Shown here: positions 7,197-13,255 of the stretch, piece after piece | Position numbering within the stretch: the first letter of the stretch is position 1 | Layout: every line of letters begins with the position of its first letter | From: Desulfarculales bacterium UBA702 | GTDB lineage: Bacteria > Desulfobacterota > Syntrophobacteria > Syntrophobacterales > Syntrophobacteraceae | DNA: 22,141 bases | Direction: 5' to 3' | NCBI GenBank assembly: GCA_002298165.1 | Contig: DBMI01000007.1 | Location: forward strand, 1-22,141 | Translations under genes and position numbers: made by a program | The notes under the pieces: model-generated | Databases searched by the model: none | Told to the model about the DNA's origin: nothing | What the model saw: only the letters and a program-made list of their open reading frames with translations

Positions 7197-7224
7197 CCCA
7201 AATTATCGGCCATGGTTAACAATG
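7188..7224 (-). promoter_or_regulatory. BirA (biotin repressor) operator
   Basis: An interrupted palindrome: CATTGTCAACC (7188-7198), a 15-nt spacer, then GGTTAACAATG (7214-7224). Ten of eleven positions are complementary between the arms. This fits the known bacterial BirA box, TTGTMAACC with a 14-16 nt spacer and GGTTKACAA. It lies 82 nt upstream of bioA and covers its -35 box, so a BirA with a DNA-binding domain, not in this window, should repress the whole pimelate/biotin operon when biotin is plentiful. Confidence 0.88.
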
Positions 7225-7316
7225 TGAATTTGAGTGTGCACGGAGGCTGGAACAACTTCTGTGGCCGGCAAACCGGATGGGCAAAAAAAATGGTCCACGA
7301 GATGCGAGATGGCCAT

Positions 7317-7339
7317 TGTAATTACCAAATCGAATTACA
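7317..7339 (+). promoter_or_regulatory. inverted repeat, candidate enhancer site for a sigma-54 activator
   Basis: TGTAATT (7317-7323) and AATTACA (7333-7339) form a perfect 7-bp inverted repeat with a 9-nt spacer. It sits about 100 nt upstream of the start predicted for the sigma-54 promoter at 7416-7431, the usual distance for a bacterial enhancer-binding protein site. The activator is not in this window. The function is inferred from position only. Confidence 0.45.
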
Positions 7340-7415
7340 CATAACGCTAAAAGGATAGGGGAAAAATCTCCGCAAATCATTACCCAGCAATGGTTCGACG
7401 GGAAACAATTTTCAC

Positions 7416-7431
7416 AGGCACAAATTTTGCT
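7416..7431 (+). promoter_or_regulatory. sigma-54 (RpoN) -24/-12 promoter
   Basis: The sequence AGGCACAAATTTTGCT matches the sigma-54 consensus TGGCAC-N5-TTGCW at every defined base but the first, with the required GG (7417-7418) and GC (7429-7430) exactly 10 nt apart. Transcription should start near 7442, about 25 nt before the first stem of the GEMM riboswitch. No good sigma-70 promoter was found at that position. RpoN control makes expression dependent on an enhancer-binding ATPase. Confidence 0.72.
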
Positions 7432-7466
7432 CAAAGATGGGCGAAAGTGTACGGAAAAGAATACCA

Positions 7467-7558
7467 GCTCATAAAAGGCAAACCGTGCGAAAGCGCGGGA
7501 CGCAAAGTCGCTGGCCTAAGTCCCGGGAAATCGGGATACGGCAGCAGGACCGCTGAGC
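7467..7558 (+). promoter_or_regulatory. GEMM-I riboswitch (cyclic di-GMP-I class)
   Basis: The conserved core of the cyclic di-GMP-I aptamer is present in order: GGCAAACC (7477-7484), a P2 stem CCGTGC/GCGCGG (7483-7488 / 7493-7498) closed by a GAAA tetraloop, GGGACGCAAAG (7497-7507), GGCCTAAG (7513-7520), and a P3 stem in which GTC-GCTG (7507-7513) pairs with CAGC-AG-GAC (7542-7550), with inner stem TCCCG/CGGGA. P1 is GCTCA (7467-7471) with TGAGC (7554-7558). The G residues before CAAACC favour cyclic di-GMP over cyclic GMP-AMP, which is associated with an A at the ligand-contacting position. It lies in the 5' UTR of a secreted repeat protein. Confidence 0.93.
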
Positions 7559-7563
7559 AGATG

Positions 7564-7618
7564 CAGCACCTCCCTGGGGACGCTGGATTTGCCGGCAGAT
7601 GGCCTCAAGGAGGAGAGG
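7564..7618 (+). promoter_or_regulatory. candidate riboswitch expression platform and ribosome binding site
   Basis: Between the aptamer and the ATG at 7619, CCTCC (7569-7573) can pair with the ribosome-binding GGAGG (7609-7613). It can instead be locked in a local hairpin, CAGC (7564-7567) with GCTG (7582-7585) plus CCTC with GGGG. These exclusive pairings suggest translational control. No terminator with a T-run was found here. The pairing is read by eye, and which state the ligand favours is unknown. Confidence 0.5.
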
Positions 7619-9106
7619 ATGTTGCAGGGACGGATCGTATCGAGCGTATTAGGAATACTGCTGCTCATCTTCTTTGCTAATTCCGGGACAGCCTTGGGTG
7701 GCCAGGTTCGACTGGCCTGGGACCAGGTTAGCGATCCATCCGTTACAGGCTATAAAGTCCATTACGGCTTGACGAGCCACAATTACACAAACACCCAGGA
7801 CGTCCAAAACAATCTGACCTGCCTTCTCACCAATCTGCCCGAAGCGCAGCCGATCTACTTTGCCGTTACCTCTTACTCATCAGTTGATGAAAGCGACTAC
7901 TCGGATGAACTGATCGGCTACACCGTTCAGGTCTCCTCGCCGGCAGACGGCCAGATTCTTCCGGCAGGGACCATGGTCCTGGCCAAAGGAACTTCACAGA
8001 CTTTTTCGATAGTGCCCGACACCGGATATGCAGTTTCGGATGTAGTTGTTGATGGAGTATCGGTCGGAGCGGTCTCCGATTACACTTTTTCCAGTCTGAG
8101 CGCGTGCCACACGGTTTCGGCAACGTTTACAACCTCCTCCCAGACCGGTTTCACGATATCGGCAAGCGCACAGACAGGGGGTTCCATAGCCCCCTCGGGA
8201 TCGGTGAATGTATCATCGGGCACAGACCAGTCATTTACAATTTCTCCACTGGCGAATTACCACATTGTAGATGTTCAGATAGACGGTGCCTCTGCCGGAG
8301 CAGTTTCAACCTACACATTTTCCGATGTAGCCGCCAATCATGCGATCACTGCAAAATTTGCCCTGAATACCTATACGCTTACACCAAATTCCCAGGCAAA
8401 CGGATCGATCTCCCCGGCATCAGCGGTAACGGTCAATTACGGAGGAAGCCAGACCTTTACCATAATTCCAAACCTCAACTACAAGGTGTCTGACGTGAAA
8501 GTAGACGGAGTATCAATAGGGTCGGTCACGAGCTATACTTTTCCGAACGTTGCGGCCAATCACACCATAGCGGCCACTTATGCCTTGAACACCTATACGA
8601 TTACGCCGACGGCTCTATCGAATGGATCGATATCCCCCGCATCGGCGGTAACCGTCAACTCCGGTGCTAATCAGACCTTCACAATCACCCCGAATTCAAA
8701 CTACAGGGTTTCTGATGTAAAAGTGGACGGGGTCTCCGTGGGGGCAGTGACCAGCTACACGTTCTCAAATCTGGCCGCCAGTCATTCCATATGGGTCAGC
8801 TTTACAAAGGACACCTATACGATCACGGCTACGGCCCAGGGGAACGGATCGATTTCTCCGGCATCGGCGGTAATTGTCAATCCCGGCGCGAGCAAGACCT
8901 TTACCATCGCCGCGAATCCCGGCTACAAAATATCCGATGTAAAGGTGGACGGGGTCTCTGTGGGGGCGGTCCAGAGCTATACTTTCTCAAACATTGGGGC
9001 CAATCATACAATAACCCCGATTTTTTCGACTGCGTCCCAATTGTCGGCCGGCATGAAGAAAAATGCCAATGCTCTGATGAATTACCTGCTGTCGGATGAG
9101 TACTAG
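7619..9106 (+). CDS. secreted protein with fibronectin-III-like domain and five InlB-B-like repeats
   Basis: A 495-aa exported protein. The chosen ATG at 7619 has a near-perfect ribosome site (AAGGAGG, 5 nt before); an upstream in-frame ATG at 7589 has none. A signal peptide (LQGRIVSSVLGILLLIFFA, cleavage near residue 26) is followed by a fibronectin-III-like domain (about 28-100, with QVRLAWDQVSDPSVTGYKVHYG). Five ~74-residue repeats follow, each with a G(S/Q)I.P core, an FTI strand and DVKVDGVSVGAV..YTFSN; they resemble divergent InlB B-repeats (Flg_new-type). The C-terminus has no sorting motif or membrane anchor. It is probably an extracellular or surface adhesin-like protein, and its control by the riboswitch suggests a part in attachment or biofilm. 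Exact function is unknown. Confidence 0.88.
   Translation: MLQGRIVSSVLGILLLIFFANSGTALGGQVRLAWDQVSDPSVTGYKVHYGLTSHNYTNTQDVQNNLTCLLTNLPEAQPIYFAVTSYSSVDESDYSDELIGYTVQVSSPADGQILPAGTMVLAKGTSQTFSIVPDTGYAVSDVVVDGVSVGAVSDYTFSSLSACHTVSATFTTSSQTGFTISASAQTGGSIAPSGSVNVSSGTDQSFTISPLANYHIVDVQIDGASAGAVSTYTFSDVAANHAITAKFALNTYTLTPNSQANGSISPASAVTVNYGGSQTFTIIPNLNYKVSDVKVDGVSIGSVTSYTFPNVAANHTIAATYALNTYTITPTALSNGSISPASAVTVNSGANQTFTITPNSNYRVSDVKVDGVSVGAVTSYTFSNLAASHSIWVSFTKDTYTITATAQGNGSISPASAVIVNPGASKTFTIAANPGYKISDVKVDGVSVGAVQSYTFSNIGANHTITPIFSTASQLSAGMKKNANALMNYLLSDEY
7919..9034 (+). repeat. five tandem ~222-bp coding repeats
   Basis: Five copies within the secreted protein gene begin at 7919, 8147, 8369, 8591 and 8813. 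Copies 2 to 5 are exactly 222 bp (74 codons); copy 1 is 228 bp. The best conserved segment encodes DVKVDGVS and is almost identical in DNA between copies 4 and 5 (from 8714 and 8936), suggesting recent duplication or gene conversion. Copies 1 and 2 are more divergent. Confidence 0.93.
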
Positions 9107-9212
9107 AAGGGGTGTGGAGGGGGTCGGGGACTTAACTGCAAATCAAAACGAATATTCAGGTTCAGGGCTTTTGTTCCGATTTTAATTAATAGGCATGGAG
9201 AAGGAGGACAAC

Positions 9213-9524
9213 ATGAAAAAAGCACTGCTGATTCTATCCGTAATTTTTATTTTCCCTCTACTGCTCGGGACTAACGCGCAGGCAGATCCTGGGTGGTATT
9301 CCTGCGACGTTGCAGCGATTGGGTCCGGCGGCGACTATGTCTTTATTCAACTAACGGATGTTGGAAGCGGCAAATTTACAAATGTTCCCTTTCTTGCTTA
9401 TCAGACCAAAGGCAAGGAATTACTCGCAACAGCCATGTTCGCAAAAATCAACAGCAAACAGGCACTCGTGTTCCTTTCTGGAACAGAGGCGTACAGCGTG
9501 GTTATATCGATGTTCGTTAACTAG
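9213..9524 (+). CDS. small secreted protein of unknown function
   Basis: A 103-aa protein with a clear signal peptide: MKKALLILSV start, hydrophobic core, and a likely cleavage after AQA (about residue 24). The ATG at 9213 has AAGGAGG 5-6 nt upstream; an in-frame ATG at 9195 is less well placed. The mature part of about 79 residues has no cysteine pair beyond a single Cys (YSCDV) and appears beta-rich (DYVFIQLTDV, ALVFLSG, YSVVISMFV). I do not recognise a family. It lies 106 nt after the repeat protein, with no clear terminator between, and 60 nt before the lipoprotein start chosen here, so the three probably share the riboswitch-controlled transcript. Confidence 0.75.
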   Translation: MKKALLILSVIFIFPLLLGTNAQADPGWYSCDVAAIGSGGDYVFIQLTDVGSGKFTNVPFLAYQTKGKELLATAMFAKINSKQALVFLSGTEAYSVVISMFVN

Positions 9525-9584
9525 GTGTTGCGCCTTGAGCTTTACTATTTTGGGCGGCGTCACATTGTGAAAGATAAGCAGGCC

Positions 9585-10418
9585 ATGGGCTGGAAAAGGA
9601 TTCTGAAAGAACGCCCGCGAGGGGCTGGACTACGATTTCCAGTTGGTTTGCCTCAGCCCACGCAATTGGGGCTTTTGTGGCATCGTGCGGCATGCCTGGT
9701 GGTCCTTTGCTTCTTTCTCGGTGCTTTTACCGGTTGCGGATCACAGGAAAGCGCTTCACCGGAAAGGAAAAACAACTCCCACGGCAGTGCTTCAAAAACC
9801 AGCTTTGACGAGCAGGGCAAATCCAGTGACGGGCAAGGGGAAACCACTACTTCCGGCTCTTTAACGACAATAAAGGCAGACAAACCCTCTTTTACCGCAA
9901 CACCTCCCCGCGGCAACTCAACGGCAAATTTTGATTCTTCCGGCGAACAGGCCTCGACAGTCAAACTTGATATAGATAAATTCGAAGTGATTCCAGCCGC
10001 TATTTCAGGTCAGCAAGGCGTCACCCAGGCTAAAATCAAAGCGCTCATGGAAAAGCAGTCCAGTAATTTGGCCCCGGAACTGCTTGAAGTTATCCCTCCA
10101 GCGCAGCCAGGACAGCCCGGCATAACACAGGCGGAAATATCCATGGCAAGACAATCGCTGGGAAAGCTGGAAATCGAGGCGGATCAACTCGAAGTAACTC
10201 CGCCCGGTAGCCAGGGCCAACCGGGTGCCACCCGTGCGGAAATAGATGCTGTAGTTGGTCTTGAAGGCGATGTCAAAAGCGGTTCGTTCGAGGCGGCTCC
10301 ACCCGAAATACCCGGAGGCAACGGCCTTGGCCTGGCAGAAGCAGCTGCTTTAGGGACACTGCAACCTCATGGGAACATAGGATTTATGCCCCTCTCCAAA
10401 ATTCCCTCCGGCAAATAA
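9585..10418 (+). CDS. putative lipoprotein with four ~34-residue Pro/Gly repeats
   Basis: A predicted lipoprotein of about 277 aa. A hydrophobic segment (CLVVLCFFLGAFTGC) ends in a lipobox with the lipidated Cys at residue 51 from the chosen ATG. A Ser/Gly/Thr-rich, low-complexity linker (about 52-130) follows, then four repeats of ~33-35 residues starting at DNA positions 9981, 10083, 10188 and 10287, with core (F/L)EVxPP...GQxGxTxAEI. The start is uncertain: GTG at 9525 and 9567 are alternatives, none has a strong ribosome site, and the region before the hydrophobic stretch is unusually long. I know no family for this repeat. Its position after two secreted proteins suggests a shared envelope structure. 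Confidence 0.7.
   Translation: MGWKRILKERPRGAGLRFPVGLPQPTQLGLLWHRAACLVVLCFFLGAFTGCGSQESASPERKNNSHGSASKTSFDEQGKSSDGQGETTTSGSLTTIKADKPSFTATPPRGNSTANFDSSGEQASTVKLDIDKFEVIPAAISGQQGVTQAKIKALMEKQSSNLAPELLEVIPPAQPGQPGITQAEISMARQSLGKLEIEADQLEVTPPGSQGQPGATRAEIDAVVGLEGDVKSGSFEAAPPEIPGGNGLGLAEAAALGTLQPHGNIGFMPLSKIPSGK
9981..10354 (+). repeat. four ~34-aa repeats in the lipoprotein
   Basis: Units begin at 9981, 10083, 10188 and 10287 (spacing 102, 105 and 99 bp). Their cores read FEVIPAAISGQQGVTQAKI, LEVIPPAQPGQPGITQAEI, LEVTPPGSQGQPGATRAEI and FEAAPPEIPGGNGLGLAEA. The first three are clear; the fourth is degenerate. Confidence 0.8.
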
Positions 10419-10436
10419 GTCCCGAAATTCTATCCT

Positions 10437-10682
10437 GGTTAATCCATCCGCAAAATACATCCTACCAGAAACAAGAGGCAACGCCACGATGCGAAAACCC
10501 ATTGTCCATTGAAGGGCAAAAGATTTTTTGCCCTTACAAAAGATTTTTTGCCTCCATCGTAAGGGCAAATAATCATTTGCCCCTACAGGCCAATCATTTG
10601 CCCCTACAATATTTGTCCCCACAGGCAAATAAATTACTTTGACCCTACGTAAGGGTTAATCCATCCGCCAAAATCCATCTTA
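10437..10682. repeat. intergenic block of palindromic and direct repeats
   Basis: An imperfect direct repeat of ~26-29 bp (GGTTAATCCATCCGC, then AAAAT..CATC) occurs at 10437-10464 and 10654-10682, flanking ~190 bp of smaller repeats. Inside are a perfect 10-bp hairpin (AAGGGCAAAA / TTTTGCCCTT, 10512-10535), a second hairpin with GGGCAAAT / ATTTGCCC arms (10563-10582), and the 17-mer AATCATTTGCCCCTACA twice at a 21-bp period (10571 and 10592), plus a weaker third copy. No gene is supported between 10419 and 10816. The hairpins lack a T-run, so a terminator role for the lipoprotein gene is uncertain. Confidence 0.75.
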
Positions 10683-10816
10683 TGATGATCCGCCATCACC
10701 TCGTCTCGTTCATCAGGACTGTGCCGGGCCGAAAAATAAAAAGGCCAGAGGAAATGATCCCTGACCTGAAAGCGGAGAAATGCTCGATTACTTCTCTATT
10801 TGACCTGTCTAAAAAC

Positions 10817-10954
10817 TCAAGCCACTTCTTCTATACTTTGCGATATCTCGACAGAAGAGGTTTGCTCGAGCCGGCTCTCGCGAGCGATGCAGCATAAGCC
10901 GGCAAAAATGAACCCAAGAAAGGTACCCAGAAACAGACCTGACAAGAACGTCAT
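10817..10954 (-). CDS. small single-span membrane protein (DUF3789-like)
   Basis: A 45-residue protein on the minus strand with an excellent ribosome site: GGGGGGAGG ending 5 nt before the ATG at 10954, stop TGA at 10817-10819. It begins MTFLSGLFLGTFLGFIFAG, one hydrophobic membrane span with a glycine-spaced face, followed by two cysteines, a charged stretch (ARESRLE) and a short acidic tail. This resembles DUF3789-type small membrane proteins; the assignment is from memory of the pattern. It stands alone upstream of nothing obvious: its downstream neighbour is the intergenic repeat block. A weak TTGACA lies near 11067-11072 on the same strand but without a well-spaced -10. Function unknown. 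Confidence 0.65.
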   Translation of the reverse strand: MTFLSGLFLGTFLGFIFAGLCCIARESRLEQTSSVEISQSIEEVA

Positions 10955-11144
10955 AAGAGCCTCCCCCCAAGGAACAGCACCACATTAGCCGCCCGATTGC
11001 GGGCAAGCTCCGTGCCAAAGGCATATGAGGGGACTGCGGCCCAACCTATTATCTAATTGATAAAGTGTCAAGAATAACACGTCGTTCGATAATTAAGTTT
11101 TTGACTTTTGGCTTTCTTAGCCAGTCTCGAACTTCCTGGCCGGA

Positions 11145-12953
11145 CTAAGCCGTCCGGGCGATAACTAATTCCGGTTCGGGTTCCGGTTGAGGCGCGGTGT
11201 CCACCGCAGCCTGGAGCTGAGATACCTGCAACTCATAGAGGCGGCGATATTCACCATCGGGCAGCATCAGCAGTTCCTCGTGGTGACCCTCCTCAACAAC
11301 CGTCCCGTTGGCCATGGCGATAATTCTGTCCGCATTCTTAATGGTGGACAGCCGGTGGGCGATGACAAAAGTGGTGCGCCCCTTCATCAGGAATTCCAGT
11401 GCATTTTGAACTTCCCGCTCCGACTCGCTGTCAAGCGATGAGGTTGCCTCATCGAGGATCAGGATGGGGGCGTTTTTCAAAAGGGCCCTGGCTATGCAGA
11501 TACGCTGACGTTCGCCGCCCGACAGGCGCCCCCCCGCCTCCCCTATATGACTGTTGAAGCCCTGGGGCATGTTCATTATGAAATCGTACGCATTGGCAGC
11601 CCTTGCTGCTGCGACAATCTCCTCATCGCTTTTAGTGATATCGCCGTAGGCAATATTATTTCGCACCGTGTCGTTAAACAGGATGGACTGCTGGGTCACA
11701 ATACCGATCTGTGAGCGCAGGGATTTGAGAGTGGCATCTCGAACGTCCATACCATCTATTAACATCGCCCCCTCGGTAACGTCATAGAACCGGGGAATCA
11801 GGTTTACCAGGGTTGTTTTCCCCGCACCACTGGTCCCGACTATGGCGACAACTTCGCCGGCCTTCGCTTTTAAATTGATGTTGTTGAGTATGGGCTTTCC
11901 GCCATAGTTGAAACATACGTTCCTCAGCTCGACGCTTTCCCTTATGGGAGGCATTTCGACTGCATCGGGTTTGTCTTGTATATCCGCGGGTATATCGAGG
12001 ATCTCATAGACCCGGTCAGCCGCGGCCATTCCCAGCGGGAGCATGCTAACGGTATAGTTGAGCCTCTTTACCGGGTCGTAGAGCATGATGAGGGCGGCAA
12101 TAAAGGAAAAGAAGCTTCCCGTGGTGGTTGTTCCCTTGATTACGCACATTCCGCCGTACCAGACAGTAAACACTATAACGAGGCCGCCCAAAAACTCCAT
12201 TATCGGGGATGAAAGCGCCGCAATGGCGACAGTCTTGAGCGAAATATCAAGACACTTCTCATTCATTTCCTCGAAGCGCTTCTTCTCGTATTCCTCCATT
12301 CCGAATGCTTTAACGATTCGAGCGCCGCCTATCGTCTCGTGAAGGGCGATAGTAATGTCGGCGAGTGAGGCCTGGCCGCTCGCCCCGATCTTCCTGAGCA
12401 TTTTGCTGACGCGAACCACCGGGTAGAAACCTATCGGAAGCACCAGCATCGCAATACTGGCAAGCTGCCATTCACGCCAGAAGGCGATTGCGATCAGCCC
12501 GATTATGCTGAAAAGGTCTTTCAGAATCCCCGCAACGGCGCTGGTCGCGGTGCTCTGAAGGAAGGTCACATCGTTTATTATCCGGGACATCAGATCGCCT
12601 GTCGAATTCCTGTCGAAAAACGACAGGGGCAGGGTCTGTATGTGGTCGTACAACCGCTGGCGAAGATCCGTGATCATCCGGGTGCTCACGTGGCTTGTCA
12701 GGTAGGTATTGCCCCACATGCAAATACCCCTGACAGTTACCAGCACAAGTACTGCCAGGGGCAGCAGCAACAACTGACTTTCATTCTTGTTGCTGAAAAT
12801 TTCATCCAGGACCGGTTTTATGAGGTAGGCCTGCCCGGCTGTCGTCCAACCCACGCCGAGCATGCATAACATGGCCAGGACCATACGCTTCCAGTAAGGC
12901 TTGACCAGGTCCAACATCCGCTTGTACGTCGCCCTGTTAATCTTTGGTACCAA
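11145..12953 (-). CDS. msbA: MsbA-type ABC exporter (lipid A-core flippase family)
   Basis: A half-size ABC exporter of 602 aa: an N-terminal six-span membrane domain (about 20-310) and a C-terminal nucleotide-binding domain with Walker A GTSGAGKTT (373-381), Q-loop TQQSILF (about 420-426), signature LSGGERQR (477-484), Walker B ILILDE (497-502) and switch histidine H533 in IAHRLST. Length and domain order fit MsbA, which works as an inner-membrane homodimer moving lipid A-core to the periplasmic face. No lpxK or other lipid A gene adjoins it here, so a related multidrug or lipid exporter is possible. The start is a TTG at 12953 with GGAGG 11 nt upstream; the first in-frame ATG would be codon 13. 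Confidence 0.85.
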   Translation of the reverse strand: MVPKINRATYKRMLDLVKPYWKRMVLAMLCMLGVGWTTAGQAYLIKPVLDEIFSNKNESQLLLLPLAVLVLVTVRGICMWGNTYLTSHVSTRMITDLRQRLYDHIQTLPLSFFDRNSTGDLMSRIINDVTFLQSTATSAVAGILKDLFSIIGLIAIAFWREWQLASIAMLVLPIGFYPVVRVSKMLRKIGASGQASLADITIALHETIGGARIVKAFGMEEYEKKRFEEMNEKCLDISLKTVAIAALSSPIMEFLGGLVIVFTVWYGGMCVIKGTTTTGSFFSFIAALIMLYDPVKRLNYTVSMLPLGMAAADRVYEILDIPADIQDKPDAVEMPPIRESVELRNVCFNYGGKPILNNINLKAKAGEVVAIVGTSGAGKTTLVNLIPRFYDVTEGAMLIDGMDVRDATLKSLRSQIGIVTQQSILFNDTVRNNIAYGDITKSDEEIVAAARAANAYDFIMNMPQGFNSHIGEAGGRLSGGERQRICIARALLKNAPILILDEATSSLDSESEREVQNALEFLMKGRTTFVIAHRLSTIKNADRIIAMANGTVVEEGHHEELLMLPDGEYRRLYELQVSQLQAAVDTAPQPEPEPELVIARTA

Positions 12954-13161
12954 TGCTTTCCGAGCCTCCGTTGTGATTGAGAGAAATCGGGCGAGTATAG
13001 AACGATATTCACGTGTTTAGGAAGAGAAAAGTGCCGGATTTCGGTCCAATCGGCAAGAGGTTGAGCCTGCTGTTGGGTTTTGATTTATTCGCATTGGGAA
13101 TTTATCGGGAACCGCAGTTTTAGAGGCTGTTGACCAATGAAGCCTGAGACCGTCGCCGGGT
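12954..13161. other. intergenic region upstream of msbA
   Basis: No gene is supported. On the minus strand TATACT (12994-12999) is a good -10 box about 40 nt before the msbA start, but I see no matching -35. Nothing else stands out up to the sucD terminator at 13162. Confidence 0.35.
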
Positions 13162-13199
13162 AAAAAAAACCGGGGAAGCGCTTGGAGTGCTTCCCCGGT
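13162..13199 (-). terminator. intrinsic terminator of sucCD
   Basis: An 11-bp perfect hairpin, ACCGGGGAAGC (13169-13179) with GCTTCCCCGGT (13189-13199), is followed on the minus strand by eight T residues (the A-run at 13162-13169). It lies about 57 nt after the sucD stop and is a textbook Rho-independent terminator. Confidence 0.93.
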
Positions 13200-13255
13200 C
13201 AGGCTCTCGCAAAATGACTACCGAAATAGTGCCGCTGATGCGGCATTATAGCGGG

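Noticed and set aside
7467..7558. Riboswitch as a cyclic GMP-AMP (GEMM-Ib) type
   Set aside because: The bases before CAAACC are both G, while the cGAMP variant is associated with A at the ligand-contacting position. This is a motif argument only; binding tests would settle it.
7919..9034. Tandem repeats as a CRISPR or satellite array
   Set aside because: The 222-bp units are in frame, contiguous and encode a conserved protein repeat; there are no spacers.
10682..10897. 71-aa plus-strand frame in the intergenic region
   Set aside because: There is no ribosome site before its start, it begins inside the flanking repeat, and it runs antisense to the better-supported 45-aa membrane protein.
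11118..11150. Hairpin with CTTAG/CTAAG arms after msbA as a terminator
   Set aside because: The stem is interrupted by a bulge and overlaps the stop codon, and no T-run follows on the minus strand.
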